Assembly: GCA_014377495.1 (NCBI GenBank)
Contig: JACMPN010000214.1
Location: 1 to 6,832 of the forward strand
Direction of reading: 5' to 3'
From: Candidatus Sericytochromatia bacterium
Lineage (GTDB): Bacteria > Cyanobacteriota > Sericytochromatia > JACMPN01
Length of the DNA stretch: 6,832 nt
The notes below the pieces were generated by a model. The model did no database searches. It saw nothing but the letters and a program-made list of their open reading frames with translations, and was not told where the DNA came from. The translations under genes were made by a program, and so were the position numbers. Below, one piece after another: positions 1 through 5,474 of this stretch; the stretch's first letter is position 1; each line of letters begins with the position of its first letter.

Positions 1-1190
1 CTGAGGATGCCCGCTCCCATGGCCAGCATGGCGCCTGTCAGGGGCATCGGGCGGATCAGCCCGCCCATCCGGTCCAGGCTGCGGGTGCCGGTGGCGTGGA
101 CCACGGTCCCGGCCGCCAGGAACAGGGCGCCCTTGCCCAGGGCATGGTGAACGACATGGACCAGGGCAGCGGCGTACCCTGCCACCGCGATGCCGGGCTG
201 CTGCAGGGCGGCGCCGACCCAGCCCAGGCCGAGGCCCATGCAGATCAGGCCGGCGTTCTCCACGGTGCTGTAGGCCAGGAGGCGTTTGATGTCGTCCTGG
301 GCGGCGGCACTCACCGCCCCGAGCACCCCCGAGCAGGCCCCGAGCAGCATGAGCGTCCAGGCCGCCCCGATCGGGGGGGCACCAATCAGGTCCGCCAGCC
401 GGAACAGGCCGTAGATCCCCATGTTGATCATCACCCCGGACATCAGGGCCGAGACGTGGCTGGGGGCGGCGGCGTGGGCGGCGGGCAGCCAGACGTGGAG
501 GGGAACCAGGCCGGCCTTGCTGCCGAAACCCAGGATGGCCAGTCCCCAGACCCAGGGGGCAAGAGTCGGCGGTATACCTGCCGCCCGGATGTCGGCGAAC
601 GCCGAGGAGCCGGCGTGCAGGCTCAACAGGGTCAGCAGGGCGATCAGACAGGCAGCCCCCAGGTGGGACGCCGAGAGATAGACCCAGCCGGCCTGCCGGG
701 TTTCGGCGGCACTGTCGTCCAGAACCACCAGCGCGAATGAGCTGATGGCCATGATCTCCCAGGCCATCAGGAAGACCACCGCATCGGCGGCCACCACGAC
801 CCCCGCCATGCTGATCAGCAGCAGCGCCTGGGAGACCCAGGCCCAGCGCTGTCTGGCCATCCGTCGCTCGTGGGCCAGGTAGGCCAGGCCGTAAATCGAC
901 GTCAGCGCGCCCAAAGCCCCGATGAGCAGCAGGAAAAGGCCGCTGAGTGCGTCAAGGCGCAGCATCAGACGGCCTATGGGCAGCGCCCAGCGGATGTGCC
1001 ACTCGATCGACAGGCCGTCACGGATCGCCAGCAGGCCGGCCAGGGCCAAGAGAGCAGCGCCCGCCGTCAGGAGCCACACCGGCAGACTGCCGGCCCGCTT
1101 TGCCGCCAGGCAGGATCCGAGGGCCCCAATGCCAATGATGGCCAACCCGAGCATCAGCAGCGTCAAGACCAACCCCCGGGCAAAAGCCAC
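1..1190 (-). CDS. hyfB: HyfB/HycC-type proton-translocating membrane subunit (hydrogenase-4 / formate hydrogenlyase-like), 3' end outside window
   Basis: Partial gene: 396 codons are visible and no stop is reached at the left edge. The family is usually about 600-670 residues, so roughly the N-terminal two thirds is present. It reads as a polytopic membrane protein of the NuoL/MrpA/HyfB antiporter-like family. Hydrophobic segments lie near residues 7-30, 36-56, 79-104, 119-135, 137-157, 168-190 and 212-232. Family landmarks seen: the helix-5 glutamate in MAWEIMAISSF (E145), the helix-7 lysine in GFGSKAGLVPLHVWLP (K225), AAAPSHVSALMSG (242-252), and DDIKRLLAYSTVEN (299-312). The SHVSALMSG form points to HyfB/HycC rather than NuoL, which normally has TPVSALIHA. 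These subunits couple electron transfer in a membrane hydrogenase or formate hydrogenlyase-like complex to proton or sodium movement. The GTG start at 1190 was chosen because GGGAGG lies 11 bases upstream; GTG 1244 is an alternative. The catalytic subunits would lie to the left, unseen, so hydrogenase activity itself is inferred. The gene is divergent from an ArsR-type regulator. Confidence 0.85.
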   Translation of the reverse strand, partial: MAFARGLVLTLLMLGLAIIGIGALGSCLAAKRAGSLPVWLLTAGAALLALAGLLAIRDGLSIEWHIRWALPIGRLMLRLDALSGLFLLLIGALGALTSIYGLAYLAHERRMARQRWAWVSQALLLISMAGVVVAADAVVFLMAWEIMAISSFALVVLDDSAAETRQAGWVYLSASHLGAACLIALLTLLSLHAGSSAFADIRAAGIPPTLAPWVWGLAILGFGSKAGLVPLHVWLPAAHAAAPSHVSALMSGVMINMGIYGLFRLADLIGAPPIGAAWTLMLLGACSGVLGAVSAAAQDDIKRLLAYSTVENAGLICMGLGLGWVGAALQQPGIAVAGYAAALVHVVHHALGKGALFLAAGTVVHATGTRSLDRMGGLIRPMPLTGAMLAMGAGIL

Positions 1191-1201
1191 ACCATCCCAT
1201 G

Positions 1202-1207
1202 CCTCCC
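1202..1207 (-). promoter_or_regulatory. Shine-Dalgarno GGGAGG for the HyfB-like gene
   Basis: GGGAGG on the minus strand sits 11 bases before the in-frame GTG at 1190. It is the best ribosome binding match near the N-terminus. The two ATGs closer to it (1200 and 1195) are out of frame with the membrane protein, so the GTG is the preferred start. Confidence 0.5.
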
Positions 1208-1267
1208 TGAGCGCCCACCGCACCCCGTCCCGGACCCGACTCACCCAAGACCCAAGCTGAAAGAAGT

Positions 1268-1296
1268 TTGATGATTGCGTAATTGCAAGTTATCAT
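1268..1296 (+). promoter_or_regulatory. Candidate sigma70 promoter of the ArsR-family gene
   Basis: TTGATG (1268-1273, 4/6 to TTGACA), a 17-base spacer, and TATCAT (1291-1296, 5/6 to TATAAT). This is the most AT-rich stretch in the left half of the window. The transcript would start near 1303, giving a leader of about 120 bases before the TTG start. The spacer is occupied by an imperfect dyad, as expected for an autoregulated ArsR gene. It is called from sequence match only. Confidence 0.5.
1269..1295. promoter_or_regulatory. Imperfect dyad, candidate operator for the ArsR-family regulator
   Basis: The arms are TGATGATTGC (1269-1278) and GCAAGTTATCA (1285-1295). TGAT pairs with ATCA and TTGC with GCAA around the centre GTAATT, with one base of asymmetry. 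It lies between and over the -35 and -10 of the regulator promoter and under the -10 of the divergent promoter. ArsR/SmtB proteins bind AT-rich imperfect dyads of about this size as dimers. The assignment to this regulator is inferred from position. Confidence 0.4.
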
Positions 1297-1321
1297 AAGT
1301 ACGAATATGCTGCAATGGGAA
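1292..1321 (-). promoter_or_regulatory. Candidate sigma70 promoter of the HyfB-like gene
   Basis: Read on the minus strand: TTCCCA (1321-1316, 4/6), an 18-base spacer, and TATGAT (1297-1292, 5/6). Its -10 overlaps the -10 of the opposite promoter almost exactly, so the two promoters face each other. The leader to GTG 1190 would be roughly 95 bases. The -35 is only moderate; another -35 such as TTGCAG with a different -10 is possible. Confidence 0.35.
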
Positions 1322-1326
1322 GAGGG

Positions 1327-1345
1327 TCCGGTGGTGCACACCGGA
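1327..1345 (+). other. Hairpin in the regulator's 5' leader
   Basis: TCCGGTG (1327-1333) and CACCGGA (1339-1345) form a perfect 7-bp stem with loop GTGCA. It lies inside the predicted untranslated leader of the ArsR-type gene, about 78 bases before the start codon. No T-tract follows, so it is not an intrinsic terminator. It could be an RNA structure or a second protein-binding palindrome. Confidence 0.35.
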
Positions 1346-1410
1346 GGCTGTCGGCCATGGGCCTGATGGAGGACACTGTGGGGACGACATGCAGTCAATC
1401 TGAAGCACGA

Positions 1411-1417
1411 AAGGGAG
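1411..1417 (+). promoter_or_regulatory. Shine-Dalgarno AAGGGAG that sets the TTG start of the regulator
   Basis: AAGGGAG ends 5 bases before an in-frame TTG at 1423. The in-frame ATG at 1315 has no comparable site and would add 36 residues unlike the family. ATG 1444 is 26 bases from this site, too far for it to serve. Confidence 0.55.
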
Positions 1418-1422
1418 TTGCC

Positions 1423-1770
1423 TTGCCCACCGATGACAGCGCCATGAATGGCAAATTGCGCACGTTCAAGGCTGATTTTTTCAAAGCGCTGTCCCATCCC
1501 GTGCGCATCCACCTGATCGACTGCCTGCGTGACGGCGAGCGCAGCGTGGGGGCGCTCAGCGAGATGGTCGGGCTGGAGCTGGCGAACGTCTCGCAGCAGC
1601 TGGCTGTGCTGCGGGCCAGGAACATCGTGGGCAGCCGCAAAGAGGGCAACGTGGTCTTTTACAGCGTGATGGATCCCGAACTGTTCACCCTGCTGAACTC
1701 CGCCATGACTCTCTTCAACAACCATCTGGTCACGGTGCAGGACGTCCTGCTGCACATGCAGACGAACTGA
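1423..1770 (+). CDS. ArsR/SmtB-family winged-helix transcriptional regulator (Rv0081-like)
   Basis: A 115-residue protein from the TTG start, a normal length for ArsR regulators. The HTH_5 fold is recognisable: FFKALSHPVRIHLIDCL (19-35), the RSVGALSE helix (40-47), the recognition helix ELANVSQQLAVLRA (52-65), and a wing with GSRKEGNVVFYSV (70-82). A C-terminal helix of about 30 residues (86-115) probably dimerises. There is one cysteine (C34) and no CxC metal motif in the alpha-3 region, so classical arsenite or zinc sensing by that site is unlikely. The FFKALSHP...SVG...VGLE..N.SQQL.VLR...GN..YS pattern is, from memory, close to M. tuberculosis Rv0081. That regulator sits beside a formate hydrogenlyase-like cluster, which matches the HyfB-like neighbour here. 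It likely represses or tunes its own gene and the divergent operon in response to redox or oxygen state; the signal is unknown. A longer form from ATG 1315 or a shorter one from ATG 1444 is possible. Confidence 0.88.
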   Translation: MPTDDSAMNGKLRTFKADFFKALSHPVRIHLIDCLRDGERSVGALSEMVGLELANVSQQLAVLRARNIVGSRKEGNVVFYSVMDPELFTLLNSAMTLFNNHLVTVQDVLLHMQTN

Positions 1771-1786
1771 CGCCGACCTCCGTCAC

Positions 1787-1817
1787 TGCCGATCGGGACG
1801 TCAGGTCCCGATCGGCA
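1787..1817. terminator. Strong hairpin at the convergent junction, probable bidirectional terminator
   Basis: TGCCGATCGGGAC (1787-1799) and GTCCCGATCGGCA (1805-1817) form a perfect 13-bp stem with loop GTCAG. It lies 17 bases after the regulator's stop and 32 bases beyond the transporter's stop on the opposite strand. Neither strand shows a proper T-tract, so termination may need Rho, or the hairpin may act mainly as an mRNA 3'-end stabiliser. Confidence 0.55.
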
Positions 1818-1819
1818 AG

Positions 1820-1833
1820 GCTTTGGGCAAAGC
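1820..1833. terminator. Second small hairpin at the convergent junction
   Basis: GCTTT and AAAGC flank GGGC (plus strand), giving a short stem 2 bases after the large hairpin. Seen from the transporter gene it is the first structure after the stop codon (16 bases on), so the two may act together at that 3' end. Confidence 0.3.
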
Positions 1834-1848
1834 GTCCATGGGTGGCAA

Positions 1849-3162
1849 TTAAGCAGTGATGGCCTGTTCAGCCGTCTGGACCCGCAACGCCAATGCCGCC
1901 GCCACGAGCAGGCTCACGCCGCCACCGACGACGGCCGCAAGGCGGTTGCCGTTGAGCAGGTGCGTCATCACCCAGCCGAAGCCAAGAGAGGCGAGGATCT
2001 CCGGGATGACGATGAAGAAGTTGAAAATGCCCATGTAGAGCCCGGTTTTGCCCTCCGGCAGGCAGTCCGCCAACAGGGCGTAGGGCATCGAGAGGATGCC
2101 GGCCCAGGCGATGCCGACGCCGGCCATGGACAGGAGCAACAGGTTCGGCGTGTGGATGACGGCCACCGAGAGCAGCCCGAGGGCGCCACAGCTCAGGCAG
2201 AGGGCGTGGGTCCGCTGTTTGCCGAGGACGGCAGCCAGCTTTGGCAGAACGAACGAAACGGTGAAACAGACCGCCGAGTATACCGAAAAACACAGCCCGC
2301 CCCAGGCGACACCAGCCGCGTACGCGGGCGATTTGGCATCGGTGATGCCCAGGACGTGGTGGGCCACGGCGACGGGAAAATACAACCACATCATGAACAG
2401 GCCCAACCAGGTGAAGACCTGGACCCAGGCCAGCTGGCGCATGGTCTTGGGCATGTGGCCGAGGGCGTGGACGACCTCGCTGATGATGGTGCCGAGGCCT
2501 TGGCGTTGCTGTTGCTGGACCCGAAAGGCCACCATGTCCGCAGGCGGATACTCGCGGGTTTTGAGCACGGTCCAGAGGACGGCGCTGAAAAAGACGGCGG
2601 CCCCGATGTAAAAGGACAGGGCAACGGTATGCGGAATGCCGTTGGCGGCCCGGAGATCGGCCATGTGGAAGGCGTTGATCAACAGCCAGGGCAGGGCCGA
2701 GGCGATGATGGCGCCAAGCCCGATGAACAGGCTCTGCATGGCGAAACCCTGCGTCCGTTGCTCGGCGGGCAGCATGTCGGCGACGAAGGCCCGGAACGGT
2801 TCCATGCTGACGTTGATCGCCACATCGAGGATCCAGAGCAGGCCGGCGGCCATCCACAGGGAACTGGCGTTGGGCATGGCGATCAGGGCAAGGGAGCTGA
2901 TGATGGCGCCAATCAGGAAGAACGGCCGCCGCCGCCCGAGCCGGCCCCAGGTCCGGTCGCTGACGCTGCCGATGATCGGCTGGACGATGAGCCCGGTCAG
3001 GGGGGCGGCCAGCCAGAGCAGCGGAATCTGGTCGGCATTGGCGCCCAGATATTCGTAGATGGCGCTCATGTTGGCCATCTGCAGGCCCCAGCCGAACTGG
3101 ATGCCGAGGAACCCGAAGCTCATGTGCCAGATTTGCCAGAAGCCCAAGCGTGGTTTGCCCAT
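1849..3162 (-). CDS. MFS transporter of the SLC45/GPH-like sugar:cation symporter group
   Basis: A 437-residue inner-membrane protein with about 12 hydrophobic segments and no signal peptide. The MFS loop 2-3 signature is present in extended form, GSVSDRTWGRLGRRRPF (65-81). A second diagnostic stretch, SMEPFRAFVADMLP followed by QRTQGFAMQS (119-144), is typical of the bacterial relatives of plant sucrose and animal SLC45 transporters. Characterised members move maltose, sucrose or related disaccharides with protons; the substrate here cannot be read from sequence. A longer loop near residues 200-235 separates the two six-helix halves. The ATG at 3162 has a modest AGGA 6 bases upstream. The gene lies 78 bases downstream of the nurA-like gene on the same strand, so it could share that transcript. 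No glycosidase, kinase or sugar regulator is nearby to suggest a catabolic operon. Confidence 0.85.
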   Translation of the reverse strand: MGKPRLGFWQIWHMSFGFLGIQFGWGLQMANMSAIYEYLGANADQIPLLWLAAPLTGLIVQPIIGSVSDRTWGRLGRRRPFFLIGAIISSLALIAMPNASSLWMAAGLLWILDVAINVSMEPFRAFVADMLPAEQRTQGFAMQSLFIGLGAIIASALPWLLINAFHMADLRAANGIPHTVALSFYIGAAVFFSAVLWTVLKTREYPPADMVAFRVQQQQRQGLGTIISEVVHALGHMPKTMRQLAWVQVFTWLGLFMMWLYFPVAVAHHVLGITDAKSPAYAAGVAWGGLCFSVYSAVCFTVSFVLPKLAAVLGKQRTHALCLSCGALGLLSVAVIHTPNLLLLSMAGVGIAWAGILSMPYALLADCLPEGKTGLYMGIFNFFIVIPEILASLGFGWVMTHLLNGNRLAAVVGGGVSLLVAAALALRVQTAEQAITA

Positions 3163-3240
3163 GGTCAGTCCTATCGGTCTTTTTGGAATTCGGCAGAGTC
3201 TGACAGCATGGTCGGTGATCCGGCCTACCCAGGCAACTTT

Positions 3241-4410
3241 TTACCTGCGGCGGCCCTTGCTCATCGCTTTGTGGGAACGGGGCAGCGGAATGCCCTCGAT
3301 GGCGGCAAAAGCTTCCAGGGTCCGCTCGAAGCGCTGGCGGTCGCCGATGGAGAGGACGGCCGTGGCATCGGCGACTTCGAGGGCATAGGGATAGCCCTGA
3401 CCGGCGACGACTTCAGCCAGCACGACGGCCATCACCTCAGGCAGGAGGCCTTTTTCGGCGACCCAGAGGGGGAACTCCACCCGGCAGGGCAAACCGCTGT
3501 GGGCCCGCAGGTAGGTGACGCCCACGGCCCGATGCCCGTCTTGATACGCATCCAGGATCTTGCCGTGGGCACAGGCGACGGCGGCCGTCCGCTGGCCCCA
3601 CTGAGCCAGATCGTCAGCAACGAGCATGGGATCGCTGGGCATGCCTTTGACCGGCAGATCGTACAAAGTGCCGGTGAGGGTGGCCAGGTCCCGCCCCTGG
3701 CTGGAGTCGATGTAGCCGACGACGGGGATGCCGGTCTTCCGGCTCGTGGTCAACAGATGCTGGATGGCTTTGAGGTACCGCATGCGGGCTTCGGGGACGG
3801 CCCGCTCGGCAAAATGGACGACCAGCGGACCGTCATAAAAGGCGATGGCCATGGGTGTGTGGCCGGCTGCTTCCTCCATGGCGTCGGCGAGCAGGCTGGT
3901 TTCCGCCTCAAAACGACGGCAGACCAGTTCGCCTTTGGGCTCCAGCCGGCTGTCGGCCAGTTCGAGGGGGCTGAGGACGATCGTTTCGGCCTGTTTGCGG
4001 TAGGGGACGTCGGCGTGGTGCGGGTTCCAGAATAGGGCGATCTGGACGACGGCCACAGGCAGAATCACGTCGGGCAAGGGCTCGATCTGGCTGCCGTCGG
4101 CGCTGATCGTCAGCCGGCCGTGCAGTTGTCCGGCCGCCCAGGCGTGGGCATCGGCATGGGAGGCAAAGGTCGGACCGGGCTGGCTGATGCGGGGACCGGG
4201 TGTGCCCCATTCGGTGGTCGGGCGGGCGCCGGGAGCATCAGCGGCATCGGAGGACTCGATCGCCGAGAAGATGTCGGCCATGGGCATGGTCCGCAGGGTG
4301 GCCCAGGCCTCGGCGTAGCGGCGGCGGACGCCGAGGGACCGCTCGCCATAGGCGTGAAAGTCGTCTCGTTTGGCGGTCAGAGCCGCCTGGAGGTTGATAG
4401 GATCCAGCAT
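3241..4410 (-). CDS. nurA: NurA-family nuclease (DNA double-strand break end-resection type)
   Basis: A 389-residue protein with NurA landmarks in the right order. The first metal-binding motif is SADGSQIEP (D105) after an N-terminal helical region. FEAE near 167-170 carries a candidate acidic ligand. A second acidic motif is AFYDGPLVVHF (D193). Then follow GYIDSSQGRDLATL (232-245), RVEFPLWVA (310-318), and the C-terminal GQGYPYALEVADATAVLS block (338-354). NurA is a manganese-dependent 5'-3' exonuclease and single-strand endonuclease with an RNase H-like core that normally works with the HerA hexameric helicase. As I recall the family, the C-terminal block usually reads YPY.L..AH; here the histidine position is D348. 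Residues 50-85 are low-complexity (Ala/Pro/Ser/Thr/Gly-rich), probably a linker. No HerA gene is in the window. No Shine-Dalgarno precedes the ATG, and an extended -10 lies directly upstream, so the mRNA may be leaderless. The preceding gene is separated by a terminator. Confidence 0.83.
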   Translation of the reverse strand: MLDPINLQAALTAKRDDFHAYGERSLGVRRRYAEAWATLRTMPMADIFSAIESSDAADAPGARPTTEWGTPGPRISQPGPTFASHADAHAWAAGQLHGRLTISADGSQIEPLPDVILPVAVVQIALFWNPHHADVPYRKQAETIVLSPLELADSRLEPKGELVCRRFEAETSLLADAMEEAAGHTPMAIAFYDGPLVVHFAERAVPEARMRYLKAIQHLLTTSRKTGIPVVGYIDSSQGRDLATLTGTLYDLPVKGMPSDPMLVADDLAQWGQRTAAVACAHGKILDAYQDGHRAVGVTYLRAHSGLPCRVEFPLWVAEKGLLPEVMAVVLAEVVAGQGYPYALEVADATAVLSIGDRQRFERTLEAFAAIEGIPLPRSHKAMSKGRRR

Positions 4411-4416
4411 GGCGCC

Positions 4417-4425
4417 AGCATATCA
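4417..4425 (-). promoter_or_regulatory. Candidate extended -10 promoter giving a leaderless nurA transcript
   Basis: On the minus strand TGATATGCT (4425-4417) matches the TGnTATnnT extended -10 pattern. The six bases GGCGCC then lead straight to the ATG at 4410, so transcription would begin at or next to the start codon. There is no good -35, which extended -10 promoters tolerate. Support is sequence match plus the absent Shine-Dalgarno. Confidence 0.3.
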
Positions 4426-4546
4426 GAGGCGTTGGCGAGGCGGCGGCCGGCTCTGTCGGGCCCCAGCGGGGAACGGTGATGCCCGATGAGGAACAGGCCG
4501 CCGCAGAGGACCTGCTGCGCCGCTCACCGGCCTGGGGCCGCACACC

Positions 4547-4578
4547 AAAAAGGCGCCCGGAGATGATCGGGGCGCCTT
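4547..4578 (-). terminator. Rho-independent terminator of the hypothetical gene
   Basis: Read on the minus strand, AAGGCGCCC (4578-4570) pairs with GGGCGCCTT (4558-4550) in a perfect 9-bp stem with an 11-base loop. The T-run is five bases including the stem end (4551-4547). It starts 18 bases past the TAA of the upstream gene. It separates that gene's transcript from nurA. Confidence 0.8.
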
Positions 4579-4596
4579 GGTGATGGGATTTAGGGA

Positions 4597-5139
4597 TTAG
4601 CCTTCGTAGTGGGCGGCCCGTTCGCAGAACATGCCCATGTGCTGCTGGATGCGCTTGACGACCATCTCACCGGCGTAGGGCACGGAGGCCTTGGCGACGG
4701 CGGCAAGGAGGGCACCCTTTTCGTCGAGGGGCAACGGCTCGCCGTTGACAGTCACCTTGCCGTCCTTGAGGGAGTCGGTGGCGCCGTCGAACCGGATGAG
4801 CAGCAGCTCGCCGACTTTGGTCTGACCCTTGATCCAGACGGACCCGGAGTCGGCGATGGCCTGGGTGCTGGTGACGACCAGCTGGGCTTCCCAGCGGTTG
4901 TTCTTGGCGATCGCCGGCGGCGCCGAGAGATTGCCCGTGTTGCGGTGTGCCTTTTTGGGTGGAGCGATCACCGGGGCCTTGAGACGCGCTTCGGCGGCGG
5001 CCCGTGAGACGTTCTTGGTGGGGACGACGGTCTTACCAAGGCGTGATTCAAAGGGCTCGGCCAGCTCGGCGAACCGGTCTTCCGGACTTTCAATCAGGGC
5101 AGTCAGCGAATCTTCGGGATTCTCGTTGGTGATCGACAC
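4597..5139 (-). CDS. Hypothetical protein, 180 residues, no recognised family
   Basis: I do not recognise this protein. Its reading frame is supported by a Shine-Dalgarno, good coding character and a well-placed terminator. The N-terminal half (1-80) is acidic (PEDSL, ESPEDRFAELAEPFE), then Ala/Lys/Pro-rich (KAPVIAPPKKAHR), and is probably disordered. The C-terminal part (82-180) looks folded and soluble, with beta-strand-like runs WEAQLVVTSTQAI (83-95), GSVWIKGQTKVGELLLIRFDG (about 99-119) and GKVTVNGEPLPLD (127-139), then helices (ALLAAVAKA and EMVVKRIQQHMGMFCERAAHYE). No signal peptide, membrane segment or obvious catalytic motif is seen; the single cysteine is C172. GTG 5139 was chosen because GGAGGGG precedes it; ATG 5160 or ATG 5151 would add 7 or 4 residues but lack ribosome sites. 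The gene is monocistronic by its own terminator and diverges from ileS. Confidence 0.72.
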   Translation of the reverse strand: MSITNENPEDSLTALIESPEDRFAELAEPFESRLGKTVVPTKNVSRAAAEARLKAPVIAPPKKAHRNTGNLSAPPAIAKNNRWEAQLVVTSTQAIADSGSVWIKGQTKVGELLLIRFDGATDSLKDGKVTVNGEPLPLDEKGALLAAVAKASVPYAGEMVVKRIQQHMGMFCERAAHYEG

Positions 5140-5142
5140 GAT

Positions 5143-5149
5143 CCCCTCC
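5143..5149 (-). promoter_or_regulatory. Shine-Dalgarno GGAGGGG deciding the GTG start of the hypothetical gene
   Basis: GGAGGGG on the minus strand lies directly before GTG 5139. Counting from its GGAGG core (5149-5145) the gap is 5 bases. The core overlaps the upstream in-frame ATG at 5151, which would make no use of it. Confidence 0.5.
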
Positions 5150-5237
5150 ATACGACACATAACGGACGGGTGACAACTCGGACGATGTCCTCCCGCAGGG
5201 ACACCGGACCATACACGGGCGTCACTCCCTTTTACTT

Positions 5238-5292
5238 ACCCAAGTGCAGGACGGCCCTAACAGGACGACCGGCACTTGGGTCCATATTTTTT
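5238..5292 (+). repeat. 10-bp perfect inverted repeat followed by a T6 tract
   Basis: ACCCAAGTGC (5238-5247) and GCACTTGGGT (5272-5281) pair perfectly around a 24-base spacer. CGG/CCG in the spacer (5252-5254 with 5269-5271) could extend the stem past a bulge. TTTTTT at 5287-5292 follows five bases after the stem. On the plus strand this looks like a terminator or attenuator; as DNA it could be an operator; on the minus strand it would lie in the leader of the hypothetical gene. No coding region ends just upstream on the plus strand. Confidence 0.5.
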
Positions 5293-5445
5293 GTATGTTT
5301 GGCGTTACTGTCCCAGTTTGCCAGGGATTTGCCGTTTCGCCCAGCCATTCGTCGCGTCATGACAGGCTTTGCCTTGCCTGGACCTGCCCCCGATCCCAGC
5401 CCCGTTCCGGCACGCTTGCCCACCGGCGGTTTTTGGCCGACGCGC

Positions 5446-5474
5446 TTGGGGCAGAGCGCAGTTCGGGCGATACT
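5446..5474 (+). promoter_or_regulatory. Candidate promoter of ileS
   Basis: TTGGGG (5446-5451, 3/6 to TTGACA), a 17-base spacer and GATACT (5469-5474, 4/6 to TATAAT). Transcription would start near 5481, giving a leader of about 125 bases. The match is moderate. Confidence 0.3.

Noticed and set aside
96..740. A 214-codon plus-strand open frame
   Set aside because: It is antisense to the HyfB-like gene, whose helices and charged signature residues are unmistakable. The plus-strand product is low-complexity and matches nothing I know.
1..1190. Membrane protein as NuoL of complex I or DabB of a bicarbonate pump
   Set aside because: The SHVSALMSG motif and YSTVEN block fit HyfB/HycC better than the TPVSALIHA form of NuoL. 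Without the downstream genes a related complex cannot be fully excluded.
1018..1755. A 245-codon minus-strand open frame spanning the divergent region
   Set aside because: It runs through the promoter region, antisense to the ArsR-type gene, and overlaps the HyfB-like gene in another frame. No domain is visible.
1960..4035. A 691-codon open frame on the plus strand
   Set aside because: It lies antisense to the transporter and NurA genes and across their intergenic gap. Its Gly/Asp/His/Gln-rich composition is typical of an antisense frame in GC-rich DNA, and both opposite genes have clear family motifs.
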